22,244 bases of DNA from an uncultured Nitrososphaera sp. (GCF_946478925.1 NZ_CAMLDP010000024.1:1-22244); one strand, 5' to 3'. Shown: positions 13,415-21,061, counted from the first letter of the stretch. The notes: generated by a model from the sequence alone, not told the origin. A program made the numbers and translations.

Positions 13415-13565
13415 AAGTCTGATTCGCAACTGCCAAAAGTGCGGCAAGGCTTTCACGACAGAGATAACGACCTGCGTAGGCTGTGACGGGGCTTGGTGCT
13501 CACTTTTGTGTAGCACCGGCCACAAACCATGCTATTCCAAAAAGAACAAGCTGTTTTTTAAGTGA
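13401..13565 (+). CDS. Zinc-ribbon mini-protein, 54 aa
   Basis: The ATG lies 14 bases inside the end of the Ig-like gene in another frame, suggesting coupled translation. The peptide has CQKC (11-14), CVGC (25-28), then CSLLC and a later HKPC, which is enough for two small zinc sites. It ends in a basic tail directly before a strong hairpin terminator. Its place in the operon suggests an accessory role in expression or assembly of the upstream protein, but that is a guess. Confidence 0.68.
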   Translation: MQQDESLIRNCQKCGKAFTTEITTCVGCDGAWCSLLCSTGHKPCYSKKNKLFFK

Positions 13566-13570
13566 AAAAA

Positions 13571-13599
13571 GGTGCGGCCGCTTGCCTGACGGCCGCACC
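13571..13599 (+). terminator. 10-bp GC-rich hairpin
   Basis: GGTGCGGCCG (13571-13580) pairs perfectly with CGGCCGCACC (13590-13599) around a 9-base loop. It sits six bases after the stop at 13565. No long T tract follows, so it may be an RNA 3'-end structure rather than the termination site itself. Confidence 0.6.
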
Positions 13600-13718
13600 C
13601 TGACTTATGATGAGTTCGTTCGTGGACGAGGTTTCTGGTTTGAACCGTTCACCCTCTCGCAAACGGTGGTCTTAAACATTATGGTTTTATCTGACACATG
13701 CTTGATTGTTATGTGGAA

Positions 13719-14069
13719 ATGAGCAAGTATAGATTGATTGCACCTGACGGAAGCACGGTCACAACCATAGATGACCAAAACCAAGAAATAGAGAGATTCT
13801 TTGGAGCAGAGGAATTAGACGAAGCACAAAAGGATCGAAAATGTGATTATGTTTTTAAGCACGCTTATTTCCGAAATGCCATGTCAGCATCACGTATATT
13901 TGCAGAGCAACTTGCAAAGTCACTTATCCTGCACGCTGCGGGAAAGACGATTGAGGCCGGCGGAATTCAAATCGAGATAAAGAGCAACGGCAAAGTCACG
14001 CAGGCCGACATACAAAGGGTGGCCGGGATTTTGCTGAAAATCGCGTCAGACGCCGGCGGTAAAAAGTAG
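13719..14069 (+). CDS. Hypothetical protein, 116 aa
   Basis: The ATG at 13719 (MSKYRLIAPDG) is preferred over the one at 13698, because the TATA-like GGTTTTATCT (about 13682-13691) is about 32 bases upstream. The N-terminus looks beta-rich; the middle is helical with many Ala residues; the C-terminal 35 residues (IQIEIKSNGKVTQADIQRVAGILLKI) form a strand-helix pattern. No family recognised. It is followed by a hairpin shared with the convergent acidic-protein operon. Confidence 0.68.
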   Translation: MSKYRLIAPDGSTVTTIDDQNQEIERFFGAEELDEAQKDRKCDYVFKHAYFRNAMSASRIFAEQLAKSLILHAAGKTIEAGGIQIEIKSNGKVTQADIQRVAGILLKIASDAGGKK

Positions 14070-14076
14070 GAAGGGG

Positions 14077-14094
14077 GGTTCCTATACAGGAACC
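14077..14094. terminator. Bidirectional hairpin between convergent genes
   Basis: GGTTCCT-ATAC-AGGAACC forms a perfect 7-bp stem with a 4-base loop. It overlaps the stop codon of the minus gene and follows the plus gene by seven bases. Confidence 0.55.
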
Positions 14095-14636
14095 TTGACG
14101 ACTGCCTTTGCGTCCGGGTCTTTGACCTTCTTTATGGCCTCGTCTATCGCCTCGACCACGGTTGCCGAGCTGCTAGAAGTCCTTATCCCCATGTGCGATT
14201 CGGTGTCAAATGCCGCAATCGCGTAGCCCTTTCTTGCGTGCTTGGGAATGACATCTTTTGCTAGCGACTTGAGCTCTTCAAGCGCGGCGACAGTCCTAGC
14301 CTCGTCGTCTTTTCCGTCAACTTTGATTGTCCTGTTCAGAACCTTTGTCTCATAGTTGGCGTCTTTTGGGTCGTGCATTGTGCGAGCTTCTACAAAGAAC
14401 TCCTGCTTGCCCTTGGATTTTGGAACCCACGCCTCCTCTGCTTCTTTTGAGGTAGTGGTCTTGGGTTTCTCTTCCGCAATCAGCGTCGTAGTGGTGGAAG
14501 CAGCAGAAGAAATCCTTTTGTTGTTGTTGTCCTCCTCTTTTGATTCGGTTCTAGGCATGGTACTTTTTTCCTTTCCATCGTACTTATTCTTTGTCGTTTT
14601 TTTGCTTCTAGTAGATTTTTTTCTCATTCTAACCAT
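14082..14636 (-). CDS. Hypothetical protein with charged low-complexity N-terminus, 184 aa
   Basis: This is the last gene of the four-gene minus operon. The first 70 residues are Lys/Thr/Ser/Glu-rich and probably disordered. The remaining 110 look like a compact alpha/beta domain (KQEFFVEARTM, EARTVAALEELKSLAKD, KGYAIAAFDTESHMGI). Its ATG overlaps the upstream stop by eight bases. I do not recognise the family. Operon context with three other large unusual proteins suggests a common role in assembly. Confidence 0.75.
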   Translation of the reverse strand: MVRMRKKSTRSKKTTKNKYDGKEKSTMPRTESKEEDNNNKRISSAASTTTTLIAEEKPKTTTSKEAEEAWVPKSKGKQEFFVEARTMHDPKDANYETKVLNRTIKVDGKDDEARTVAALEELKSLAKDVIPKHARKGYAIAAFDTESHMGIRTSSSSATVVEAIDEAIKKVKDPDAKAVVKVPV

Positions 14637-15372
14637 TATCCTGCCTTGAATCAGGCGGAATTGCCTCTGAGCTCGGCTGCAAGTCTTTTGTGAGGTCGTG
14701 TGGAATTCCCAGCTTGAAAAATACGTACGAAGTCAGGAATCGCAGCAGGTTAGGCCGGTTGCGCAGAAGCATAAACGCCTCCATTGTCTGATTGGAGTAC
14801 AGGATTGTCAGGATAAGCGACTCGCGCTTTTCCATCAGCTCTTTTTTCCAGCTAGGCTCCCTTGCGAGTATGAACCGTGCACCGGCAAGCCCGCCGGCCA
14901 TTATCACGCGCATCTGGATAGGCATCTGCTTGCTTCCCTTGTCCAGCTCCCTGATGTCAAGTTGTTCTGGGTGCATCTCCAGTACGTCTGCTATCTCGTC
15001 AAGAGTGATATGGTCGGGGTCTTTTGCGATTCTCACAAGCTCCTCAAACAGCCTTTCATTAACTATAGTTCCAGTTTCAGAGTCGTAGATTATCTTCTCT
15101 AGGGTCTGGTAGTTTACCACCCGCTGTATGATGTGTCGCGACGCCTCAAAGAGTTTCTGCGCAACTCCCTGATATTTTGCGCCAAGGCTCTTTATCTTGT
15201 CCTGCATGTCCTGTGGAGCCTCTTTTTCCAGTTTTTCCAGCTCTGGACCTGTGCCCCTGTACTTCTCTTCCTCACTCAGCGGAGGCAGTCTAGGCTGCTG
15301 CCCCTCCTTCTCACTGGCTTTGGATTGTTCCTGTGCTCTGCGCTGCTGGTTCTTGTTGTTGTTGTCTTGCAC
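14629..15372 (-). CDS. Helical protein, 247 aa, in acidic-protein operon
   Basis: The frame opens with GTG at 15372, about 60 bases inside the end of the upstream gene. That overlap encodes Gln/Asn-rich sequence in both frames. Residues 1-45 are polar and probably disordered; the rest is mostly helical, with a moderately hydrophobic stretch (MRVIMAGGLAGARFILA) and a later LILTILYSNQTMEAFMLL. No catalytic motif or family is recognised. It could be a portal-like, scaffolding or membrane-associated assembly protein, but nothing in the sequence decides. Confidence 0.72.
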   Translation of the reverse strand: MQDNNNKNQQRRAQEQSKASEKEGQQPRLPPLSEEEKYRGTGPELEKLEKEAPQDMQDKIKSLGAKYQGVAQKLFEASRHIIQRVVNYQTLEKIIYDSETGTIVNERLFEELVRIAKDPDHITLDEIADVLEMHPEQLDIRELDKGSKQMPIQMRVIMAGGLAGARFILAREPSWKKELMEKRESLILTILYSNQTMEAFMLLRNRPNLLRFLTSYVFFKLGIPHDLTKDLQPSSEAIPPDSRQDNG

Positions 15373-16660
15373 TCTTTACCGCCGCCGATAATCCCGTTGC
15401 CGTCCTTTTCAAAGCCTCACCGCTTCCGCCGCCACCGTCCTTGCCCTTTGGAATCATGTCTGCAAACACCCCCAGAGCCTCCGTAGCAAACGTAATCCAC
15501 ATCTCGTTCTGGCCTGTGCGTTTGCGCTCCTGCTCTACGGCCTGCTTGACTGCCAGGTCCTTGTCAGACTTGTATTTTGTCTCAAGTTCCTGAATCTTGG
15601 CGTCTACCAGTTTTGAGACATCTTCGATTGACTTTGGAGCCTCGATTTTGAACCCCTTGGCCTTGAGTTTGTTTATCAGCCTGTCCTCATCAGCCTCGAC
15701 ATCCTGCGGTGGACGTCCATCGTCAAATATGCTGGTCTTTTCCGGCTTGCCAAGCAGCCTGCGAAGGCGGTTTTCAGCCTCCAAGTTGGCCTGCATCTCG
15801 TCAGCAAGACGCTCAGTGGCGCTTTTGTTGTTGTCGGTCGTACTTGTGGAAGTGGAATTCGTAACGCGCTGCTCTATGGTCTTTATGCGCTCGTCAAATG
15901 TCGCGCCAAGACCGTTAAGCCTCTCGATTATTGAGGTTGTGTACGCCTCTAGCTCCTTTTGCTTCTTTTCGTCTCTCAGGTCGCGCAGCTCATCCATTGC
16001 CAAGTCGAGTTTCTTTGCCAGCTCCGGGTTGTCGCCTTTGGTTATGCTAGTTATCATGGCTACTTGGCGGGTCATCTTTTTGAACCACCTAGAGTCCTCG
16101 TCATCCTCGTAAGACCTGCCTTGCAGGTACGGATTTGGAGGCGCAAATCTCTGCATGTCGTGAGCGATTACAGGTGCCGCGTATTGCCGTACGTCCTCCG
16201 GGATCTCTTTTAGAGCATCGCTTGTTTTCTTGATGTGCTTTAGGTACTGGCCTACGTAGTCGTTCAGGTCGCGCTGCCCTTCTGGGTCGTTTTCAAACGC
16301 CTTTAGCCACTGCACTATCTCGCTGTCGGCAAGTCCGCGGTTTTTGAGGACTTCGGCAAGAACCAATTGCTCCTGTGAGAGTCTGTTAAAGAACTTGGCA
16401 TACGAGCCGGTAGCACGCCGTGTCGTTGGAGGCTCCTCTTCTTCTTCCTCTTCGTCATCATCTTCTTCCTCCTCCTCAAACTCTTCCTCTTCTTCTTCCT
16501 CTTCCGCACCTTCACCATCATCATCACCATCTTGTGCGTATTGTGATGATTCCGGCGCGCCGTTTTCTGCCTCCTCCTCCTCGTACTCTTCTCCCTGCTC
16601 TTGCTCTTCCTCTTCATCGTCTACCTTTGACGCTCTTTTTCTTTTCTGGATTGTTGCCAT
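15311..16660 (-). CDS. Highly acidic coiled-coil protein, about 449 aa
   Basis: The ATG at 16660 lies nine bases after the upstream stop; a GTG at 16672 overlapping that stop as GTGA is an alternative. Residues about 12-85 are dominated by Glu and Asp, with uninterrupted runs of up to eight. Further on is a long coiled-coil-like region (LAKKLDLAMDELRDLRDEKK) and a Lys/Glu-rich helix in the C-terminal third. The tail is Gly- and Gln-rich. Acidic, elongated, self-associating proteins often act as scaffolds or DNA mimics. Neither role is shown here. It could also counter the strongly basic proteins of this element. Confidence 0.78.
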   Translation of the reverse strand: MATIQKRKRASKVDDEEEEQEQGEEYEEEEAENGAPESSQYAQDGDDDGEGAEEEEEEEEFEEEEEDDDEEEEEEEPPTTRRATGSYAKFFNRLSQEQLVLAEVLKNRGLADSEIVQWLKAFENDPEGQRDLNDYVGQYLKHIKKTSDALKEIPEDVRQYAAPVIAHDMQRFAPPNPYLQGRSYEDDEDSRWFKKMTRQVAMITSITKGDNPELAKKLDLAMDELRDLRDEKKQKELEAYTTSIIERLNGLGATFDERIKTIEQRVTNSTSTSTTDNNKSATERLADEMQANLEAENRLRRLLGKPEKTSIFDDGRPPQDVEADEDRLINKLKAKGFKIEAPKSIEDVSKLVDAKIQELETKYKSDKDLAVKQAVEQERKRTGQNEMWITFATEALGVFADMIPKGKDGGGGSGEALKRTATGLSAAVKSARQQQQEPAAQSTGTIQSQ

Positions 16661-16668
16661 TTGTTTTC

Positions 16669-17850
16669 TCACTGTCCTGCTCCGTAGTACCTGTCAAAGT
16701 CCTTCTGAAGGGACGTAGGGTTTACCCAATTCCTCTTGCGCAATTCTGACTGCTGTTGCTGCTGCTGTGCCGGTGGCATTTTCTCTTCGGCCATTGACCT
16801 CTGCTGCTGTGCCTGTTCCCACCCGACCTGTCTCGTGGGAGCGGCGACCATGCGAAGCGCACCTTCTATTGGCGCTCCCCGGTCAACTGCCATCCTAGCA
16901 AGCATGAAGCGCCTCAGCGAAGACTCATCCATCACAGCGGCCGCCAAGTGGTAGCTCTGAACTGCGCGGTTTCTCTCCTCGGTGAGCTGATTTACCACAT
17001 CTTCGACCGTCATCCTCTTCATGGTTTCAAGGTTGAGTTTGCCCTGCAACTCGTCAACTATTTCGATGTCCTCGTAACTTTCAAAAACATCTTTTAGAAA
17101 TGTCAGCATCCTGTTTTTCCAGCCCTTTTTGCCATCCTCGTCGTCAAAACTCATCAGTGCATCCATTACCTCTTCTCTAGGAATCTTCATGTGCATGCAG
17201 CACATGAGAAACGCCGCACGTCCAAAGTCCAGCATGGGAACCTGGATGCTCTTGACGTTTTTGATGAGCGACGAAAAGAGAGGGGCGTCGGGGTTGTCCT
17301 TCATTACGAACAACTGCTCGTCTGACTGCGGCGGCTGAGTGCCGCTGACGCCTTTAGGCCCTGGCCTTGCCTTTGTTGCTGCTCCCCCTGCCGTCTTTCT
17401 CGTGGCCTGGTCCTGAATGTCTAGATAATTTTCATACGCTGACTTGATTTCTTCAAAAACTTCCTTACCGGGGAACTGGTATGTTATGCGCTGTCTTTGT
17501 TCGCCGTCGCCGTACTGCATGTAGATGTACTTGTACTTCTTTTTGCCCTTCTCGTTAGAATTGTAAGGACCTAGAGGCTTCCAGCCGGTGGCCGCAAGCT
17601 CCATAGGGTTAGGTTTGCCCTTCCAATCGTCAGGTGTGTTTTCCGCCTCCTCATACTCCCGCGCTTCCCCCAAAACACCAGAAGAAGAAGAAGATGAACC
17701 CACCGCCTGCTGTAGTTCTCTTGGTAGTGATGCTTGCTCGCCTTTTGCTTTTTTGTATTTTGCAAGTTCTTTTTGGTCGGCCTCTGACAGAGGCACTTCC
17801 TCAAGTTCTGTAGTAGTGGTTGTGGTAGCTTCTGACGGCGACGACGACAT
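16669..17850 (-). CDS. Hypothetical protein, 393 aa, first gene of acidic-protein operon
   Basis: The N-terminal 80 residues are Ser/Thr/Glu-rich and likely disordered. Residues about 85-145 look like a folded domain rich in Tyr and Lys (KYKYIYMQYGDGEQRQRITY). The central and C-terminal parts are helical, and a Gln-rich stretch is near residue 365. The gene is read from a TATA box near 17889, leaving a leader of roughly 15 bases. Its stop overlaps the alternative GTG of the next gene. I do not recognise the family. Size and operon position suggest a structural or assembly protein. Confidence 0.75.
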   Translation of the reverse strand: MSSSPSEATTTTTTELEEVPLSEADQKELAKYKKAKGEQASLPRELQQAVGSSSSSSGVLGEAREYEEAENTPDDWKGKPNPMELAATGWKPLGPYNSNEKGKKKYKYIYMQYGDGEQRQRITYQFPGKEVFEEIKSAYENYLDIQDQATRKTAGGAATKARPGPKGVSGTQPPQSDEQLFVMKDNPDAPLFSSLIKNVKSIQVPMLDFGRAAFLMCCMHMKIPREEVMDALMSFDDEDGKKGWKNRMLTFLKDVFESYEDIEIVDELQGKLNLETMKRMTVEDVVNQLTEERNRAVQSYHLAAAVMDESSLRRFMLARMAVDRGAPIEGALRMVAAPTRQVGWEQAQQQRSMAEEKMPPAQQQQQQSELRKRNWVNPTSLQKDFDRYYGAGQ

Positions 17851-17882
17851 TCTCTTTTTCGTTGGAGAGCGTTTCTAGACAC

Positions 17883-17926
17883 ATGGATATATTTATTGAA
17901 AATTTACCGGCATGAATATATCCATA
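17883..17926. promoter_or_regulatory. Divergent promoter region with inverted TATA elements
   Basis: ATGGATATAT (17883-17892) and ATATATCCAT (17917-17926) are perfect inverted repeats, each containing a TATA core. The minus-strand copy serves the operon starting at 17850 and the plus-strand copy serves the gene at 17946, which starts about 27 bases from it. The shared class A motif is not clear on either side. Confidence 0.55.
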
Positions 17927-17945
17927 GAAGCACAAAAAACCCTGC

Positions 17946-18140
17946 ATGAGTTCTGACATAATGGCTCAGGCCGAGGCTCAGCTTGCAAGGCCGGGAGTTA
18001 CAGGAGTTGGCTTTGACGGTGTGCACGTTATAGCGTACGTCGAGACTACAAACGTGCAGGTTCCTTCGAGCATAAACATAGACGGCACGACGTACATAGT
18101 CATCAAAAAAGTCACAGACAAGATAGGGCTTTTGCGATGA
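17946..18140 (+). CDS. Small beta-rich protein, 64 aa
   Basis: The ATG at 17946 fits a leaderless start from the plus-strand TATA core at 17917-17924. The peptide alternates hydrophobic and polar residues (VTGVGFDGVHVIAYVETTN, TTYIVIKKVTDKIG), suggesting a small beta domain. No family recognised. The stop overlaps the next ATG as ATGA. Confidence 0.62.
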   Translation: MSSDIMAQAEAQLARPGVTGVGFDGVHVIAYVETTNVQVPSSINIDGTTYIVIKKVTDKIGLLR

Positions 18141-18340
18141 ATAGAAACAAGCTCTTTGTGTACTACTGCAAGTGCCTCAAAGAGACTGGTCGGCCGATAA
18201 TAATCTCAAACGGCAAGAGTGAGATAAACACGGACAACGTTATTTTCAGTGGAATTGACGGCCGCATTTCATTTCAAAATACTACCGGCAAGGCCAAGTC
18301 CCGCGGCGCTACCTCCTGCCTGCAAATCGACCTTACATGA
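18137..18340 (+). CDS. Small protein, 67 aa
   Basis: It is coupled on both sides: ATGA overlaps join it to the upstream and downstream genes. The peptide is basic and beta-rich with two early cysteines (YYCKCL) and one late Cys. I do not recognise it. Overlapping start and stop codons make it a convincing gene despite its length. Confidence 0.62.
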   Translation: MNRNKLFVYYCKCLKETGRPIIISNGKSEINTDNVIFSGIDGRISFQNTTGKAKSRGATSCLQIDLT

Positions 18341-18588
18341 CAGTCCTGAAAGGTTTTGCAGCTGCGGGAACCGATTCTACGTCAAATGTGTTTACTGCTC
18401 CTACCTCGTGCATTCCGTACTTTATGATAAGCAAGCTAGAGCCTGAGATGATTTCGGTCGGTGAGGTAGTTTGCAAGCGTTGCGACAGAAAGCTGTTTGC
18501 AGAGAACCTAAAGGAATTCAACTTTCGAGGCCGCAGGTGCGTATCCTGCTACCGGCAGTGGCTAAACGGCAAGCGTCTTAAACGCTGA
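18337..18588 (+). CDS. Zinc-ribbon protein, 83 aa
   Basis: CKRC (about 46-49) and CVSC (about 68-71) form a four-Cys zinc ribbon in the C-terminal half, followed by a basic tail ending KRLKR. The first 45 residues are uncharged and not recognised. It is the last gene of the three-gene unit from 17946. A class A promoter begins eight bases after its stop, so the next gene is separately controlled. Confidence 0.7.
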   Translation: MTVLKGFAAAGTDSTSNVFTAPTSCIPYFMISKLEPEMISVGEVVCKRCDRKLFAENLKEFNFRGRRCVSCYRQWLNGKRLKR

Positions 18589-18593
18589 AAATC

Positions 18594-18622
18594 CTTATTA
18601 CCTGCGTTTTTTCGCAAGGTGC
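18594..18622 (+). promoter_or_regulatory. Class A promoter for the Ig-like/protease unit
   Basis: CCTTATTA (18594-18601) is followed by TTTTTTCGCAAGGTGC (18607-18622), ending directly at the ATG. A leaderless transcript is expected. Confidence 0.58.
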
Positions 18623-19048
18623 ATGAAAAATTCCACCAAGGTCGAGGCGATAGCCGTAGGCTCTGCCGGCGCGCTTGGACTGGCCTTGCTACTGAAATTC
18701 AGAAAGGCTTTTGGCAGCGGATCGAATGGAGGAGGCGAGCAGACCGTAAATGCTCCGCCGGATGCTGGCGGCAGGACGCTAAGCCTGAACGTCAAGCCTA
18801 CCACGGTCGCGCCGGGCGCAAGCGTGTTTGTTACCGTCAATTACTTTGACCCGCAGGCAGTAACGAGACAGGGCTTCGCCATACAGATTACGGCAAACGG
18901 CCAAGTTGTGCCGGCTCCAAATACTGACGACAACGGAAACATCACTCTTGAACTCGCGTTTCCAACAACAGGCACGTACGCCATACTTGCGGCCAGAATG
19001 TCGGCAGTGGTGCTTGCAACGCCTGCCATTACGGTGACGGTGAGATAG
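18623..19048 (+). CDS. Membrane-anchored Ig-like protein, 141 aa
   Basis: Residues about 8-26 form a Gly/Ala/Leu membrane segment (AIAVGSAGALGLALLLKF) without a typical signal-peptidase site, so it is probably an uncleaved anchor. A Gly/Ser linker is followed by an Ig-like beta domain of about 85 residues (LSLNVKPTTVAPGASVFV ... ITVTV) similar in phrasing to the repeats of the 878-aa protein. It is followed after six bases by the protease gene, so the two are probably made together. Confidence 0.75.
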   Translation: MKNSTKVEAIAVGSAGALGLALLLKFRKAFGSGSNGGGEQTVNAPPDAGGRTLSLNVKPTTVAPGASVFVTVNYFDPQAVTRQGFAIQITANGQVVPAPNTDDNGNITLELAFPTTGTYAILAARMSAVVLATPAITVTVR

Positions 19049-19054
19049 AGAGAA

Positions 19055-20128
19055 ATGAGCTACTGCGCTGACTGCGACAAGACTCATGGCGTAGAAAAGG
19101 CGTCTGCAACAGAGATAAAGGAACTAGCGGCACTGAAACTTTTGGGTCAGGCCGGCATTATCGGTGTCGGAACAGGCCACAATTCACCGACCACCATCAG
19201 GCTTTACCTAAAAGACGACGCAGAGGCTCACAGGATTCCAAAGGAGCTAGGAGGTTTTCAGACGCAGGTTGTAGTTACCGGCAACATAAAGGCTCTTGGC
19301 GCAAACCAGCAGAGAGAAAGGCCGGTGCAGGGAGGTCTTTCAGTCAGCCCAGAGGGAAGGGTAGAGACCGGCACTCTTGGGGCAATCGTGTTTGACAAAG
19401 ATGGAGTCGCGTACGGGCTTTCAAACGCGCATGTGCTTTCAGACACGAACGCGATTCCTTACGGCACTCCGATAAAGCAGCCGGGAGGAGTTGACGGAGG
19501 GATTGACGGAAGAGACACGGTAGGCACGCTTGAAAAGGATGCCAAAGTCACGCTATCGTCAGGTGCAAACAACATAATCGACGCGGCAATATTCCGCCTC
19601 GCAGACCAGCAGAACCTCGACCTTGCAATCAACCTCTTAGGCATGGTGGTAAGCGACATCGAGCCTGCCGTCATCGGTATGCCGGTAGTCAAAAGCGGCC
19701 GCACGACCGATGTCACAAGCGGAGCTATAACCGATGTCTCTGCGACCATCATTGTCGATTATGGCGGAGGCCAGAGCGCGCGCTTTACAAACCAGATAAT
19801 AATAGAGCCGGCCATAGTGTCGCCGGGCGACTCTGGCTCGCTTCTCATAAACTCGGCTACCGGCAAGGCCGTCGGCCTTGTATTTGCCGGCTCTGAGACT
19901 GTAGGTATTGCAAACAAGATAGGATACGTCATGTCTGCCTTTGGAATCACTTTTACAAAGGGAGGCTCTGTCACGCAAGCGCCTGTAACGTCAGACCCGA
20001 TAGGTGATCAGGTGGGAGCGTGGACCTGGCAGTATCTAAGGGAGCACGTTTTCACAAACACAAATCTTGCCATAGGCGCTGCTGGCGTGGTCGGAGCTGC
20101 TGTGATAATAAAGGCCATATCGAAATAA
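19055..20128 (+). CDS. Tail-anchored chymotrypsin-like serine protease, 357 aa
   Basis: The catalytic triad of a PA-clan (S1-like) protease is visible: His126 in LSNAHVLS, Asp176 in NNIIDAAIF and Ser260 in SPGDSGSLL. About 90 residues precede the protease domain and include CADC plus His near the N-terminus, a possible metal site. The C-terminus ends in a single Gly/Ala-rich membrane helix (LAIGAAGVVGAAVIIKA, 338-354). There is no N-terminal signal peptide. In a virus it could mature structural proteins; cleavage of host surface proteins is the alternative. Catalysis is well supported; the substrate is unknown. It shares the class A promoter at 18594. Confidence 0.88.
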   Translation: MSYCADCDKTHGVEKASATEIKELAALKLLGQAGIIGVGTGHNSPTTIRLYLKDDAEAHRIPKELGGFQTQVVVTGNIKALGANQQRERPVQGGLSVSPEGRVETGTLGAIVFDKDGVAYGLSNAHVLSDTNAIPYGTPIKQPGGVDGGIDGRDTVGTLEKDAKVTLSSGANNIIDAAIFRLADQQNLDLAINLLGMVVSDIEPAVIGMPVVKSGRTTDVTSGAITDVSATIIVDYGGGQSARFTNQIIIEPAIVSPGDSGSLLINSATGKAVGLVFAGSETVGIANKIGYVMSAFGITFTKGGSVTQAPVTSDPIGDQVGAWTWQYLREHVFTNTNLAIGAAGVVGAAVIIKAISK

Positions 20129-20136
20129 GACAAGTC

Positions 20137-20213
20137 GGCCGCGACCCTTATCGCGAGGCCGCGGCCATACCTCGGTTGGTGAAACCGGACTACAACTCGT
20201 GTTCTTCTAACAC
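20137..20213. terminator. Hairpins between the protease and the convergent secreted-protein gene
   Basis: GGCCGCG (20137-20143) pairs with CGCGGCC (20160-20166), and a second small hairpin, CGTGTT-CTTCT-AACACG, lies around 20197-20213. Together they fill most of the 132 bases between two convergent stop codons and probably end both transcripts. Confidence 0.45.
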
Positions 20214-20260
20214 GCCTTGAGAGTAGGTTTCTTTCGGCCTGCTTGCGTTAAAGCCTTTCT

Positions 20261-20872
20261 CTAGTCCTGTCTCAGCACAGCGTTGAGCTGGTACGTGATG
20301 TCAAAAGGCTGGCCGTTAGAGTCGTTGATAAACTCCAATGCCGTGCCTGTAAAGTTGGTCGAGCCGACTGTCGAAGGTCCTACGACGTTGCTCACGGTTC
20401 CGTTGATGCTGGAGCTCACGATTGACGAAAGGGTCACGTTCTGCGATGAAATCCATGTAATCGTGCCTTGCCAGACAAAGCCGTTACCGGAAGGCGGAAG
20501 AATGCGAACACCTTCTATGCCATCCTGCAGCTGCATGGAGTGAATAGCCATCGCGTTTACCTGGATGCTTCCGTTCGGGTTGATTGGCGGCGGGTTTTGA
20601 TTCGTGCTGTTGTTGTCTTGCGGCGGCGGATTTGGAGTTGTGTTGTTCTCTTCTGGCGGCTGTGGCATCGTGTTATTGTCACTTGGCGGTGTCGGCATAG
20701 TGTTGTTCATTGCTGGCGGTGGCGGAGGCGGAGGATAGTAGTATCCGTAGCCATACCCAGACTGCGTTTGATTTTGCGATGATGCCGTTGCAAATGCAGG
20801 AGGCACAAGTACTACTGCCGCTGCCGTTGCAAGCACCACCATAGCGATGAAAATCGCGTATATGGTTTTCAT
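20261..20872 (-). CDS. Secreted Pro/Asn-rich protein, 203 aa
   Basis: A classic signal peptide is present: basic start, hydrophobic core (IYAIFIAMVVLATAAAVVLV) and an AFATA-type cleavage region near residue 30. The mature N-terminus has a Gly/Tyr stretch and a run of seven prolines. About four tandem units of 10-11 residues follow, each starting NNT or NNS, hence repeated N-glycosylation sequons (about residues 56-97). The last 100 residues are a beta-rich domain. It is likely an exported, glycosylated surface protein of the host cell or particle. A class A promoter links it to the presumed structural genes. Confidence 0.8.
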   Translation of the reverse strand: MKTIYAIFIAMVVLATAAAVVLVPPAFATASSQNQTQSGYGYGYYYPPPPPPPAMNNTMPTPPSDNNTMPQPPEENNTTPNPPPQDNNSTNQNPPPINPNGSIQVNAMAIHSMQLQDGIEGVRILPPSGNGFVWQGTITWISSQNVTLSSIVSSSINGTVSNVVGPSTVGSTNFTGTALEFINDSNGQPFDITYQLNAVLRQD

Positions 20873-20874
20873 GT

Positions 20875-20904
20875 CGCAGACCCCGAAACATGATGGTATT
20901 TAAG
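20875..20904 (-). promoter_or_regulatory. Class A promoter for the secreted protein
   Basis: On the minus strand CTTAAATA (20897-20904) is followed by CATGTTTCGGGGTCTGCG (20875-20892), then the ATG at 20872. It closely matches the element at 2403-2432. Confidence 0.62.
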
Positions 20905-20910
20905 AAAATA

Positions 20911-21016
20911 GGCATTAAGAAATACTTAATCGACGTACGGCCTGTAAGGAGGCCAAGGCCTTGCATTTTGAGTTCAAAAACGCGTTTTCAGGCGTTAAGC
21001 AATACTAAATCGATGT
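20911..21016 (+). repeat. Pair of 26-bp imperfect direct repeats
   Basis: The repeats at 20911-20936 and 20991-21016 match at 22 of 26 positions and start exactly 80 bases apart. The first contains the inverted repeat ATTAAG-AAATA-CTTAAT. They lie in the AT-rich interval upstream of the winged-helix gene and near the integrase, so they could be regulator operators, origin iterons or recombinase arm sites. Confidence 0.6.
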
Positions 21017-21061
21017 GTCACTAAAAGGATGTCCTTTATGTGTCACATACTCAAAGTATAT
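21014..21061 (+). promoter_or_regulatory. Operator-like repeats and TATA box of the winged-helix gene
   Basis: TGTGTCAC occurs at 21014-21021 and 21039-21046, flanking a palindrome AAAGGA-TG-TCCTTT (21024-21037). A TATA element AAGTATAT (21054-21061) follows about 32 bases before the ATG at 21090. The arrangement suggests control by a dimeric DNA-binding protein, possibly the gene's own product. Confidence 0.5.

Noticed and set aside
15597..16112. Long plus-strand frame of 171 codons
   Set aside because: It is antisense to the acidic coiled-coil gene, Ser/Leu-rich as expected of a reversed Glu/Lys-rich frame, and has no promoter.
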